From Cyclobacteriaceae bacterium (lineage in GTDB: Bacteria > Bacteroidota > Bacteroidia > Cytophagales > Cyclobacteriaceae), in assembly GCA_020832305.1 (NCBI GenBank), contig JAFIEV010000067.1, forward strand, positions 62,001 through 126,000: a stretch of DNA of 64,000 nucleotides, in the 5' to 3' direction. Shown one piece after another: positions 27,074 to 36,336 of this stretch (within the stretch, counting starts at the first letter, position 1; each line of letters starts with the position of its first letter). The notes under the pieces are model-generated. The model was not told where the DNA came from, did no database searches, and saw nothing but the letters and a program-made list of their open reading frames with translations. Position numbers and translations under genes: made by a program.

Positions 27074-28498
27074 TCATGGTAAATAGCCCTTGAGTTCAAG
27101 GAGCAGATCCGGGTTTACTGCTTCTATATAATTCACAAGTTCCCCCAGTAAATCCTTTAAAATTTCCGGCTTCGATTCAGAAATATCCTCAATTTCCCCT
27201 AAATCATCACCTAGATGATACAACTCTGCTTTTCCGGTCTTCCAAAATTGTATGGCTTTATATTCCCCTTTCATAATGGCCGTGTGGGGATAGCCTTTGT
27301 TGTATCTGTGAAAGACTAAAAATTCCTGATTTCTTTTAACTTTTCCCTGGCCGGCTGATTTTAAAATATTGAAGAAGCTACCACCGTCGAGTTCCCCGGG
27401 CATGGCCGATCGATAAGAAACCATGTCGGCCATGGTAGGAAGCAGGTCCCATCCGGCAACGGGTTCATGACTCATAATTCCGGCTGCGATATCGGGCCCT
27501 TTGACTATAAATGGCACGCGAATGCCTCCTTCATAGAGATTCCATTTACCACCTCTCAGCGGGTAATTTCGCATAGGTTTATCAAAATTGTCGGGATGTA
27601 ATAATTTTTGCCTGGCCGGTACCGGAGGGATAAACTCAGCAGCACCATTATCTGACATAAAAATGACGTAAGTATTATCACCAATGCCCAGTTCATTGAT
27701 TTTATCGAGGATATCTCCAACCGATTGATCCATATCTTCCAGCATACCTGCCCATCCCGGATTGTGGTGTTTTTTGCCTTTTGGCTTTTTCTCATATTTT
27801 TCAAAAGTTTCCTGCCGGGTTTGTATATCCACATGAGGCGCATAATGCGATACTTGTAAATAAAAAGGGTTTCCCTGTTTAACCTGCCTTTCCATAAAGT
27901 TGAGGGCTCTTTCTGTAATGGAAACAATCCTTTTGGGATCATCACTGATAAATACTTCAGCCCATTTTTCTTCAGGTCCTGACATCAGGTTTCCGTGTCG
28001 GTTGCGGGTATCCCCATCGCTTTCATCATAGCCCAAATCTTCGGGAAAAATCTCTGCCCTTAAATCCCATTTTCCATAATGAGCCGTCTTGTAATGAGGG
28101 TTTACAGATTTGAGCATTTTGGGTATAGACAGATGCTGAGGGTGAAGTTCAGGATTGTAATTCACCTTGAAGCTTTCATCTCCCAGTCGTGCAGGCGTCA
28201 TACCAAATTGAATACTCCTTCGGGTAGGTGAGCATATCGAAGCCGGTGCATAACCACGGGTAAAACGAATGCCTTCTTTAGCCAGTCTGTCGATATTTGG
28301 GGTTTCAAAAAAATCGCTTTTGGAATCTGAAATGCGATCGTCCATACCTAAAGATGTACAGGACCAGCCTTGATCATCGGTTAAAATAAATACTATATTG
28401 GGAGGGTTTTCTTCTCTTTTATCCTGAGAAGGGGTGCAAGACCATTTTCCAAAAGTTATTATGAAAATTAATAGGATGAAAGGGTATTTAGATTTCAT
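27074..28498 (-). CDS. S1-family sulfatase, lipoprotein
   Basis: A 474-residue sulfatase with a short lipoprotein signal (KWSC, Cys21). The formylglycine site is CSPTR at 89-93 with FILTDDQGW upstream. KWDLR takes the place of the usual KWHLG, and FMSDNGA is present. The replacement of the common KWHxG histidine by aspartate marks it as a different subfamily from its neighbours. It lies 32 bases downstream of the heparinase-like lyase, so the two are surely co-transcribed; lyase and sulfatase may act in turn on the same chain. Confidence 0.92.
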   Translation of the reverse strand: MKSKYPFILLIFIITFGKWSCTPSQDKREENPPNIVFILTDDQGWSCTSLGMDDRISDSKSDFFETPNIDRLAKEGIRFTRGYAPASICSPTRRSIQFGMTPARLGDESFKVNYNPELHPQHLSIPKMLKSVNPHYKTAHYGKWDLRAEIFPEDLGYDESDGDTRNRHGNLMSGPEEKWAEVFISDDPKRIVSITERALNFMERQVKQGNPFYLQVSHYAPHVDIQTRQETFEKYEKKPKGKKHHNPGWAGMLEDMDQSVGDILDKINELGIGDNTYVIFMSDNGAAEFIPPVPARQKLLHPDNFDKPMRNYPLRGGKWNLYEGGIRVPFIVKGPDIAAGIMSHEPVAGWDLLPTMADMVSYRSAMPGELDGGSFFNILKSAGQGKVKRNQEFLVFHRYNKGYPHTAIMKGEYKAIQFWKTGKAELYHLGDDLGEIEDISESKPEILKDLLGELVNYIEAVNPDLLLELKGYLP

Positions 28499-28530
28499 TG
28501 TGTATGCTGTTAAGTGTATACATGATTGAT

Positions 28531-31116
28531 TTATTCCTGAATTTGGTAATGATGAAAACGACTAAGCATGTCATATGGAATTTCATCGCTTACTTCGAGA
28601 AACTGTTTTTTGCCATGTTGGATGAATTCAATTTGAGTGCTTCCTACATACCTGGCTTTTTTAAACATGCTTTTATTCACACCCTTCGCTCCATGGGATG
28701 AAAAATATGTTTCAGTAGTCTGATTGTGAATAATGAGGCTTGCTTGCTTCCGGTAATCTATAGTGGCCTCAATTTCCCATTCTCCCACTTTTAATTCAAT
28801 TTTTCCATCTGTTTCCTTTACATCATGCATCACAAGCTGCCCATCGGGCATGATGCGAATAATACACAAAAATCTCATGGCCGGGGAATTCTCTGTATTA
28901 CTTATATTAAGATGCCACTGATCGGCATCATAACTTTTTAGCTGCCCATCTGCATCTCGACTCCCCCTCCAGTTCACTGCCGGAACAGCAAATGTATCGG
29001 TCAATATCATATCAAAAGGCTGAGAGGCCCATAGCCTGCCTGTGGCTCTCATCTGATTAATATTAACCTCAAACCGTTGATTTTGCTGATTCACTTTCAT
29101 TTGTTGCAGACTGTGAATGAGCCACGACCATCTGACGGGGTCTTTGGCTTCCATATCATCATACACCACAATGACGTCCGGCTGCAATAAAACAAGATGT
29201 CGGTGGTGTTTCACCACACCATAATCTTCAGCGGTTTCTGTGCTGCGATAGGCATTGGAAGCATCTCCTTTGGCATAGGCAAGGCCACCACCTTCTGCAA
29301 CCCTTGCAATCCATCCGAATGCCTCTGTACTGTAGGGCTGCCCTTCTCCATTGATTAATATTCCATTTTGGCTACGGGTATTCTGATACCATCCCGTGCG
29401 ATGCGGATCCTGCATGGTGATTTTATAACCGGTTCTGTAAAAGAGCTTTTGACCACCATATAAAATATTAAAAACATTCTGATCGGCCAGCATATGGCCA
29501 TAACAGCCAAAGGGACTCGATCGCATGGCTACCATAAGGTTTTCTTCTGTGTTTTCAGGGTTAGTGTGCAGCGCCACCAGGCCTACATCCCTGAATGCCC
29601 TGGTCATGGGCAAGGGATGATCTATTATAGCAGCCGGCAAGGGAATATCACCTGTCTGTGTGAGCCTGACCCACCGCAACAATCGCGTTTTTGACAGATC
29701 ATAGGTTTCATAGCGGGCGCATTCCCGGGCATACCAGGCCGCTTTGGGGTTTTGGGTGAGTTTAGCCAGCTCAATGGCAAAAGCCTGATAATGATCTCCC
29801 GGCATATTTATTTCTTCGGTATTGTCTCCAAACCCATCTGCGGCTGAACCCGGTGGGATGTGATAGATCAACCAGTCGGACTGCTTTTCATACCATGGAT
29901 GTACATTGAAATAATCATAGCCTGTAAATTTTTTAATAAACAGTGGGATTTCAATCATGGTTTCCATATTCATCTTGAAATAGGAAACCCCTTCAATCCA
30001 TCCGCCATCGAGGCCGCCGAGTACCGGTGCTCTGGCCATAAAGAGTTCATAAGCATAGATAAGCCATTGCTCTGCTTCGGGTATATCGCCATAAACAGCC
30101 AAAGAAGTCTGAAAAAAATAATGCAGGATATGCTGCCAAACATGGCCGCTAAGCAACCTGATTTCTATATTATTTGTCCAGCTGTTGTAAAACCTGTTGG
30201 TTCTTATGTAAATGGCCTCCAGTAATTGTTTTTTTTGCTTTGCGTCCAGAAGTTCATGAAATGTATCATAGGCCAAAGCCATGGCCAGCATGCAACGTGC
30301 ATCGGCAAAATCGCTGTAGGCTGATACACCATCTGGATCCCAGCGGGATATCTCCATAGCCTGAGCTATGGCTTTCTCTGCATACCGGATGTCAGGCTTG
30401 AGTACCCAGGCTTCGGTTAATGCATGCACCAGAGACTTAGATTTATTGGCAAGGCGCTGACTGGCATCCTGCCTGAATTTGTGTTCCTGATCTTTATCGG
30501 CTCCTGTTTGCGATGGAATTCCTTGCTTTTCTACCCAGATGGGTGAATTCAACGCTTTTTCTGCTTCATCCAGAATCGCCTGAGCATCGGGGTTATCCTT
30601 TACACTGCGCAAGGTATTGAGTTCTTCCCGGATGGTTAAAACCCTTGGATGCGTGGCGGGTATGGCTTCTATAAATACAGAAGGCACCGGACTTAGCAAG
30701 GACATAGCCCGTTCATCCAGTGTAAAACTAAAGGTTTCTGACCAGGAATCGCCTGTTTTTCTGTATTGCCAGTACCACTTTCCTTCCTTGAGAAGTTCAT
30801 GTGGATTAAACATAGCCCATGGACTTTGTTCCGCACTGTAAGTAATGGCATTTTCACTGAAATCAGGATCATAGGAGAGTCTGACATCGTATGTCACTTT
30901 TTTACCTTTTTGTGCTGGCCAGCGCAGCACCGGCGGATTTATCCTGACAGGCCCTTCACCATCCGGCACGGGAAACTCGAGGAAACGCTTATACACTGTG
31001 CTCATTTTCATCTGCTGATCCGCTGATTTTTTTTCTGGCACATTGCAGCCTGCCATCAGGAAAAGCAGGTAAACCAGCAGTCCCGATATCAATATTTTCT
31101 TTTTGAAATATGTCAT
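28531..31116 (-). CDS. Heparinase II/III-like polysaccharide lyase with DUF4962, lipoprotein
   Basis: An 861-residue lipoprotein (lipobox MAGC, Cys24). An N-terminal fibronectin-like DUF4962 region (about 40-180, with PVLRWP and YDVRLSYD) precedes an (alpha/alpha) toroid (about 190-500) and a C-terminal beta-sandwich of the heparinase II/III type. Active-site-like motifs are SGHVWQH at 323-329 and GGWIEGVSYF at 371-380. Families with this plan are lyases of uronate-containing glycans; several ulvan lyases have it. I start at the ATG at 31116; an open frame extends to 31218 but overlaps the upstream gene and lacks a signal peptide. It lies between the fourth toroid protein and a sulfatase. Confidence 0.83.
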   Translation of the reverse strand: MTYFKKKILISGLLVYLLFLMAGCNVPEKKSADQQMKMSTVYKRFLEFPVPDGEGPVRINPPVLRWPAQKGKKVTYDVRLSYDPDFSENAITYSAEQSPWAMFNPHELLKEGKWYWQYRKTGDSWSETFSFTLDERAMSLLSPVPSVFIEAIPATHPRVLTIREELNTLRSVKDNPDAQAILDEAEKALNSPIWVEKQGIPSQTGADKDQEHKFRQDASQRLANKSKSLVHALTEAWVLKPDIRYAEKAIAQAMEISRWDPDGVSAYSDFADARCMLAMALAYDTFHELLDAKQKKQLLEAIYIRTNRFYNSWTNNIEIRLLSGHVWQHILHYFFQTSLAVYGDIPEAEQWLIYAYELFMARAPVLGGLDGGWIEGVSYFKMNMETMIEIPLFIKKFTGYDYFNVHPWYEKQSDWLIYHIPPGSAADGFGDNTEEINMPGDHYQAFAIELAKLTQNPKAAWYARECARYETYDLSKTRLLRWVRLTQTGDIPLPAAIIDHPLPMTRAFRDVGLVALHTNPENTEENLMVAMRSSPFGCYGHMLADQNVFNILYGGQKLFYRTGYKITMQDPHRTGWYQNTRSQNGILINGEGQPYSTEAFGWIARVAEGGGLAYAKGDASNAYRSTETAEDYGVVKHHRHLVLLQPDVIVVYDDMEAKDPVRWSWLIHSLQQMKVNQQNQRFEVNINQMRATGRLWASQPFDMILTDTFAVPAVNWRGSRDADGQLKSYDADQWHLNISNTENSPAMRFLCIIRIMPDGQLVMHDVKETDGKIELKVGEWEIEATIDYRKQASLIIHNQTTETYFSSHGAKGVNKSMFKKARYVGSTQIEFIQHGKKQFLEVSDEIPYDMLSRFHHYQIQE

Positions 31117-31144
31117 TATAGCTATTGTTATTATTTTTTCACAT

Positions 31145-32800
31145 TCAAAAATCTGGTGGCAAATACCCCTCAAAATCCGGCCATAATTCAAAGTTCCGAT
31201 TGGTTTTTTGCCCATCAATTTCAGTGATCACCCATTGGTTTTTAGGGCTTAGCGCATCGAAAGCAAGGTGTATTCCTGCATCTTGAATAAAATTTCCTTG
31301 CTCAATATTTTTTTCCGGATTTATCATAGCTATGTCCTCTAAAGCCTGATTTGGTGACTTTCCGTCTTTATCCAGTAAAGTCATAATACCAATACCCTCA
31401 CTTCCGTAGATGGCTAGATAATATTCTGCACATATTTCAAAAAGTTGCCACTTACCTATATTTGCAAGTGATTTCTGATGTTTGGGTACATGTACGGGGC
31501 CGGCTGCAACAGCGAATTTTTCATATACGCCCGTATTGTTCCATTTCATAAAATCACCTCCAGGTCCCATGATGTGAAAAACATCTTTTAGTTCCCTTTC
31601 TCCTGCACAGGTAAAAAGTACAATAGGTCTGGGTAAAATCAAGGACCTTTTGCCCTGATTGGCGCCACCAGCTGATATAAGAAAAGACGAGTTTCCACTA
31701 TAAATTTCAGGACATGAATTAGCCCCGTGACCTATTTTCACGAAATATGCGTCGGGTTTTCGTACTGATAGTTCCAGCACCTGATCCGCAGGCCTATAGG
31801 GCATGATGGCGGCCCATAAGGCAATATGTTCGCCTCGCTCTATGTTCAAGGCCAGGGTATCTGTATAAAAACTCAACCATGTTTTCATGGCAGCAGTATG
31901 GTAATCCTGGTTTAAGGCCTTGATTTTATGTTTTTCGTACTGCCTGCGAATGGGAGGAAATCTCCGCAATTGATGACTCCCCAGGGCATATTGCCAGTTC
32001 ATTTTATCAAGTAACTTCTCTGACCATATTTTAACCGGTCCTTTAGCGTATGTATGAAGATTCAACAAAGCACAAAGGGTATATCCCAGGTATGGGTCTG
32101 AATTGAATTCGTAGATTCCATAATTATACATTTCAATAAGATAATGGCTGAGTTTTTCTTCCATACCATTCTTAACATTATCATAATTAAAATCTTTGCG
32201 CCCATTTTCCCAATACCATTGGTTTTTGAGGAACCTGGTTCCCTCAGTCATGAGGATATGATTTTCAGTGTCTTCAATAAGGCCCAATGTTTTAGGGACT
32301 TTCAGGTTAAATGCATTGCCCTCTTCAACAATCAGTTCAGTAATCAAATGCTGTAAAGTCTCCGGGTAAAGAATCTCCGGGCGATTGGAAAATTCAAAAA
32401 GTATAGGAATCAAAGCCGATTGGGTAAAATCATAATCGCCTTCAGGATTTAGCCACCATCGGGATCCTGAAATGCCAACAGCTTTTTGATTTTGCAAATA
32501 ATGGTTCATTTCATCGATGCGTGTTTCATTCAGCAAAGAAGCCAGTATAATTCTGGGTACCGTCACCTTATGTTTTTCCTTCCAGTCAGGGAGCTCCATT
32601 GAAGACCAATGGTCCAGCAATTCCTGTTGAACCGAAGAGTGATTTGAGGAAGGATAATTCCTCTGTGCCGGAACAGGAATATTTCCCTGCGGGATGGCCA
32701 GCGTTTTTGTTCTCGCAGCCCCAGTGGTATAGGGTAGCAAAGCAGTAAGCAAAACCGTCACCGTAATCAATATTAAAGCCAGTATCCAGACTTTTTTCAT
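31145..32800 (-). CDS. Unassigned (alpha/alpha)-toroid-like exported protein
   Basis: A 551-residue protein with an N-terminal hydrophobic segment (residues 4-23) acting as signal or anchor. I recognise no named family. The middle is helical, and two motifs match those of other PUL proteins: TENHIL at 178-183 and YGIYEFNSDPYLGY at 227-240, the latter close in layout to the 43507, 52480 and heparinase-like proteins. The last 200 residues look beta-rich, as in lyases with a C-terminal sandwich. The start overlaps the stop of the DUF1961 gene by four bases (ATGA), so translation is coupled. A polysaccharide lyase or hydrolase is the likely role. Confidence 0.72.
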   Translation of the reverse strand: MKKVWILALILITVTVLLTALLPYTTGAARTKTLAIPQGNIPVPAQRNYPSSNHSSVQQELLDHWSSMELPDWKEKHKVTVPRIILASLLNETRIDEMNHYLQNQKAVGISGSRWWLNPEGDYDFTQSALIPILFEFSNRPEILYPETLQHLITELIVEEGNAFNLKVPKTLGLIEDTENHILMTEGTRFLKNQWYWENGRKDFNYDNVKNGMEEKLSHYLIEMYNYGIYEFNSDPYLGYTLCALLNLHTYAKGPVKIWSEKLLDKMNWQYALGSHQLRRFPPIRRQYEKHKIKALNQDYHTAAMKTWLSFYTDTLALNIERGEHIALWAAIMPYRPADQVLELSVRKPDAYFVKIGHGANSCPEIYSGNSSFLISAGGANQGKRSLILPRPIVLFTCAGERELKDVFHIMGPGGDFMKWNNTGVYEKFAVAAGPVHVPKHQKSLANIGKWQLFEICAEYYLAIYGSEGIGIMTLLDKDGKSPNQALEDIAMINPEKNIEQGNFIQDAGIHLAFDALSPKNQWVITEIDGQKTNRNFELWPDFEGYLPPDF

Positions 32801-33576
32801 GCTTTACTTTTATTTCGAACTTCACTAACCCTAAAATTCCGGTATCGGAAATGCGTCCACTGCATTTGTCTGAAACCTATTTTCCCCTTTCCATATACCG
32901 GGCCCAGGCTGGTACCATCATCGGTCCAGTCAATAATTTTTACATCATCTACATAAAATACAATGCGCGCATCTTCTTTGACCAGTCTGATTTTATGGAT
33001 GTCAACAGATGATTTAGTTATGCCTTCGGGGCCTTGCTGCACAATTTCAAACATGTTGTTTTTTCTCAAATGGGCAGCTTCTCTCTCCTGGTTTTTAGGA
33101 TTATTGGCATAATAGGAAATGTGATAGCTGTTGATTTTATCTTTGGTGTACTGGCTGAATGTACCATCCCTGGCAGGTAGTGAGGGATCAAAAATATCTT
33201 CGCCATCTGTGCCCAATGCTGCAAAAAATATGATGCACAGGCCAGCCTCCGGGTGCATGTTTTGCATCTCCCAACTTGCCTCAAAGCTTTCCGGAAAATC
33301 TACCGGACACCAGTAGACATGATGCCAGGCTTGCTCAGGTGCGTACATATGCATCCAACCTTCGGCAAACTCAACAATTCCCGGACCTTCCATTTGCCAG
33401 CCCTCCATTTTTTCAGCACTGGAAAAATCATTTTCGTAAAGGACCTTTGGTTTTCTTTCATAATGGCAGCCTGAGAAAATTATAAAAAAGAAGGCCATCA
33501 TGACCCATAACCTGCCGTAATGAAGTCCAGCGTTTTTTTTCGATTTGTCGATTTGGTTTATCAAGCGACTATTCAT
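32797..33576 (-). CDS. DUF1961 lipoprotein (YesU-like)
   Basis: A 259-residue predicted lipoprotein (lipobox IFSGC near Cys37) of family DUF1961, a concanavalin-like beta-sandwich. The hallmark stretches are YENDFSS, WHHVYWCPVDFPESF, NSYHISYYAN and HKIRLVKE. The Bacillus subtilis member YesU lies in the rhamnogalacturonan operon, so a role in rhamnose- or uronate-rich glycan use is reasonable; its activity is unknown. It starts directly after the stop of the propeller gene upstream (no gap) and overlaps the toroid gene downstream by four bases, so these three proteins are made together. Confidence 0.83.
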   Translation of the reverse strand: MNSRLINQIDKSKKNAGLHYGRLWVMMAFFFIIFSGCHYERKPKVLYENDFSSAEKMEGWQMEGPGIVEFAEGWMHMYAPEQAWHHVYWCPVDFPESFEASWEMQNMHPEAGLCIIFFAALGTDGEDIFDPSLPARDGTFSQYTKDKINSYHISYYANNPKNQEREAAHLRKNNMFEIVQQGPEGITKSSVDIHKIRLVKEDARIVFYVDDVKIIDWTDDGTSLGPVYGKGKIGFRQMQWTHFRYRNFRVSEVRNKSKA

Positions 33577-34956
33577 TCAAAACATATTGTTAACATCCAT
33601 AATAAATACCTGCCTTTTGCCGTCCGGAGCACCGTTAAGGCAGATTTTCCTGTAATCCCTGCTCCATACCGGATGCGGGTCGAGTTTGCTTTGGCTCCCT
33701 CCTTGTTCCATTTCTTCCCGCGTGTACATCTCACCTCCACCCCCAACATCGGTAGGCATGGTACATAAGATATGCTCTTCATCGTTTTGTAAGTCAATCC
33801 ACCGAATGGGCACTTCGTCGTTTTTCACTACCCAGGATTGTTTGATATACGCATCTGTAATTAAAAACCGCCAGTCAGGCTCTACACTGGGATGGCCACT
33901 GCCCAAATGCTTTTCTGAAAGCAGCCGAAAATCACTGCCGTCGTAACGAAATGCACAAAAGTGCATATCCCTGAACCCGAGCCATTCGGGGATGCAGTTC
34001 ATGATGATATGTTCTCCATCGGGATGCCAGTTGGGGTGATTGCCGGAACCTCCCAGGCGGGCTTTGCGATTCCAGTGATCCATGCTCAGTGCTTCCTGTA
34101 CATTTGAGCCATCTGCATTCAAGGTGAAAAGGGAAGCATTTCTTCCGGCGCCATTTATCTGGCTGCGAAATACCTGCATGATGCGGGAATTCTGCCGGTT
34201 GTATTTACTGTGAAAAAGATAGGGTATTCCTTTGTTGTAGAAGTCTCTGCTCGAAGAGGCATCGATGAAGCGCTGCATAGGCACAAAGAGCTCTTTTTTG
34301 TTATTTTTCAGGCTGGTACGCCAAAGACCTTCATTGGGAATGTCTTCCTGGGTAAAAGGTATGGGTTTACCTCCCGGTGGATCCGGCACAGCATAACCAT
34401 ATTGGTGGATGTTCATATTGAGCAGATTGGGACTGATCACATATCGCTCATCAGGAGAGAGGTCATATTTCGGCCCGGCAAATGCTTTGGCTTTCTTTTT
34501 ACGGATGTCTATTTGCACACAAACCGGCTGGCCATCGATGATGTCATTGGCATACAGGAAGCGACTGCCTTTCTGTCCCCATTGCATATTGGCCCCTACC
34601 TGAAATGACCAGGCGCGGGTGGTATAGACTTCTTCTATGGTTTGTTCCGACAGATCAATGACACATATACTGGCTGTATCTCCCCAAACCGGTTTTTTTT
34701 GCTGGTAAGGCAGCCTGGTAACTGCCAGAAAGCGCTGATCGGGGCTCCAGGGGCATACATCATAAAATGAGTGCAGGTAATAGCCATCATCTGGTGTAAC
34801 CTGAATAAGCGGTGCCAGGGTTTTACCTGGACGATAAGCTTTGAAATCGCAGGCTTTTTTATCCCTGGCCTGTAAAGATACAGACCAAAGCCCCGGTGTC
34901 ATCAAGAGCGCTGTGTATCCTGCCGATGTTCTGTAGATAAAATCTCTTCTCTTCAT
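33577..34956 (-). CDS. Beta-propeller protein, PL22-like, Tat-exported
   Basis: A 459-residue protein with a twin-arginine leader (MKRRDF). It is a seven-bladed-type propeller in which several blades carry a repeated HP motif: HPNWHPDGEHIIMN at 307-320, GHPSVEPDWRF at 354-364 and DPHPVWSRDYRKICLNGA at 426-443. This resembles oligogalacturonate lyases (PL22) and is also compatible with the ulvan lyase propellers (PL24/PL25). I cannot decide between them. Its histidines could bind the metal used in beta-elimination. It is the first of three directly coupled genes (with DUF1961 and a toroid protein) and follows a sulfatase by 48 bases. Confidence 0.72.
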   Translation of the reverse strand: MKRRDFIYRTSAGYTALLMTPGLWSVSLQARDKKACDFKAYRPGKTLAPLIQVTPDDGYYLHSFYDVCPWSPDQRFLAVTRLPYQQKKPVWGDTASICVIDLSEQTIEEVYTTRAWSFQVGANMQWGQKGSRFLYANDIIDGQPVCVQIDIRKKKAKAFAGPKYDLSPDERYVISPNLLNMNIHQYGYAVPDPPGGKPIPFTQEDIPNEGLWRTSLKNNKKELFVPMQRFIDASSSRDFYNKGIPYLFHSKYNRQNSRIMQVFRSQINGAGRNASLFTLNADGSNVQEALSMDHWNRKARLGGSGNHPNWHPDGEHIIMNCIPEWLGFRDMHFCAFRYDGSDFRLLSEKHLGSGHPSVEPDWRFLITDAYIKQSWVVKNDEVPIRWIDLQNDEEHILCTMPTDVGGGGEMYTREEMEQGGSQSKLDPHPVWSRDYRKICLNGAPDGKRQVFIMDVNNMF

Positions 34957-35004
34957 ATCATGCTATTTTTTTAAACCCTTAAGCTTTTACTTTGCAGCAG
35001 AAAA

Positions 35005-36336
35005 TCAAATCTGTTCAGACAGCAAATCCCCCTGTTCTACCATCCACTTTTTCAATTCGTTGCGTAACTCTTTGACCATCATCTGCATTTCAGGGTCCTC
35101 TGCTATATTATTGAGCTCATAGGGATCTTGCATAAGGTCATACAATTCGATTTCAGGCCGAAAACGGAACAAGCGAAATCTTTCATTCGCAAAATCAGGG
35201 TTGTTTTTGGCGTTTTTCCATGATTCTAAAACCCGCCATGCACAGATCACAGACCTTTCATCCATTCTTTCTGTCATTCTGATGGTAAAAGGTTCTTTAT
35301 GGTTGAAGTTTACCAAAAGCTTATACTTATGATTTGTGACACTTCGTATGGGATAAGAATTGGCATCCTGCACGCCCAGATTGGAATAAGCCGCAAACAA
35401 ATAAGGCTTTTGGGTATTTTCTTTTCCAGAAATTAGCGGCAACAGGCTTGTGCCATCCAGTTCTGGCAATTCGCTTGCCCCGGCCCATTGCATAAAGCTT
35501 GGTAAAAGATCAAGCAGGCTAACCGGAGCCTGAATGAAGCGACCTGCTTCTATTTTTCCTTTCCATTTGATGATCAAGGGTACATGCAAGGCCTTTTCGT
35601 ATAAAGTCCATTTGCCATAGGGCAAGCCGGGCCCGTGATCACTGGTATAGATGATGATGGAATTGTCGGTATAACCGTATTTCTCGAGCCAATACAAGGT
35701 GCTGCCTACTTCATGATCCAGGTTTTCGACGTTATCATAATAAGCCGCAGTAAGACCTTTGGTTTCAGGAGTGTCGGGAAGCCATGATTTGGCCTGGATG
35801 CTTCGATAAGGAACTCCATTTTTTTTATTGAAATACGGCTCATGGGGTTGGTTATAGGCTACCACCAGGCATAAAGGTTGTGGTCCTGCAGATTGAAGTA
35901 ATTCAGGAATGTCTTTCCTTTCAATATATTCGAAAGGGAAAGAATTTTCAGGGCCGACATGTACTTTTCCTGCCAGGGCTACCCTATATCCGAGTTCGCT
36001 GAGATAATGCGGCAGGGTTTTTACATGATCGTATATTTCACCATGATTTTGATGGCAGCCATTCTTATGGGGGTACAAACCCGTGTAAATCGAAGATCGG
36101 GATGGCGCACAGACCGAGGCCGTAGCAAAGGCATGGGTGAAGATTATGCCTTCTGAAGCAAGCTGATCCATAAAAGGCGTAGCTACATCTTTATTGCCTG
36201 CATATGCAAGGTCTTCTGCCCCATGGTCATCGGAAAGCAGCAGAATGATATTGGGCTTACTTTCATCCTCTTTGGAACCCGATGAATTGCACGCATAAAT
36301 ACTAACGCATATAACAAAGAGAAGAATAGGTCTCAT
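35005..36336 (-). CDS. S1-family sulfatase, sulfamidase-like, lipoprotein
   Basis: A 443-residue lipoprotein (IYAC, Cys16). The formylglycine site is CAPSR at 76-80, followed by SSIYTGLYPHKNG, with LLSDDHGAED upstream. This pattern (SVCAPSRSSIYTGLYPH) and the compact length resemble the sulfamidase/S1_8 group, which also occurs in ulvan loci; the subfamily is a tentative reading. Its start overlaps the stop of the upstream toroid gene by four bases (ATGA), so the pair is translationally coupled, suggesting consecutive steps on one substrate. Confidence 0.9.
   Translation of the reverse strand: MRPILLFVICVSIYACNSSGSKEDESKPNIILLLSDDHGAEDLAYAGNKDVATPFMDQLASEGIIFTHAFATASVCAPSRSSIYTGLYPHKNGCHQNHGEIYDHVKTLPHYLSELGYRVALAGKVHVGPENSFPFEYIERKDIPELLQSAGPQPLCLVVAYNQPHEPYFNKKNGVPYRSIQAKSWLPDTPETKGLTAAYYDNVENLDHEVGSTLYWLEKYGYTDNSIIIYTSDHGPGLPYGKWTLYEKALHVPLIIKWKGKIEAGRFIQAPVSLLDLLPSFMQWAGASELPELDGTSLLPLISGKENTQKPYLFAAYSNLGVQDANSYPIRSVTNHKYKLLVNFNHKEPFTIRMTERMDERSVICAWRVLESWKNAKNNPDFANERFRLFRFRPEIELYDLMQDPYELNNIAEDPEMQMMVKELRNELKKWMVEQGDLLSEQI

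Noticed and set aside
31117-31218. Longer start for the heparinase-like lyase
   Set aside because: It begins with TTG, overlaps the upstream gene and lacks a signal peptide; the ATG at 31116 gives a clean lipoprotein signal.
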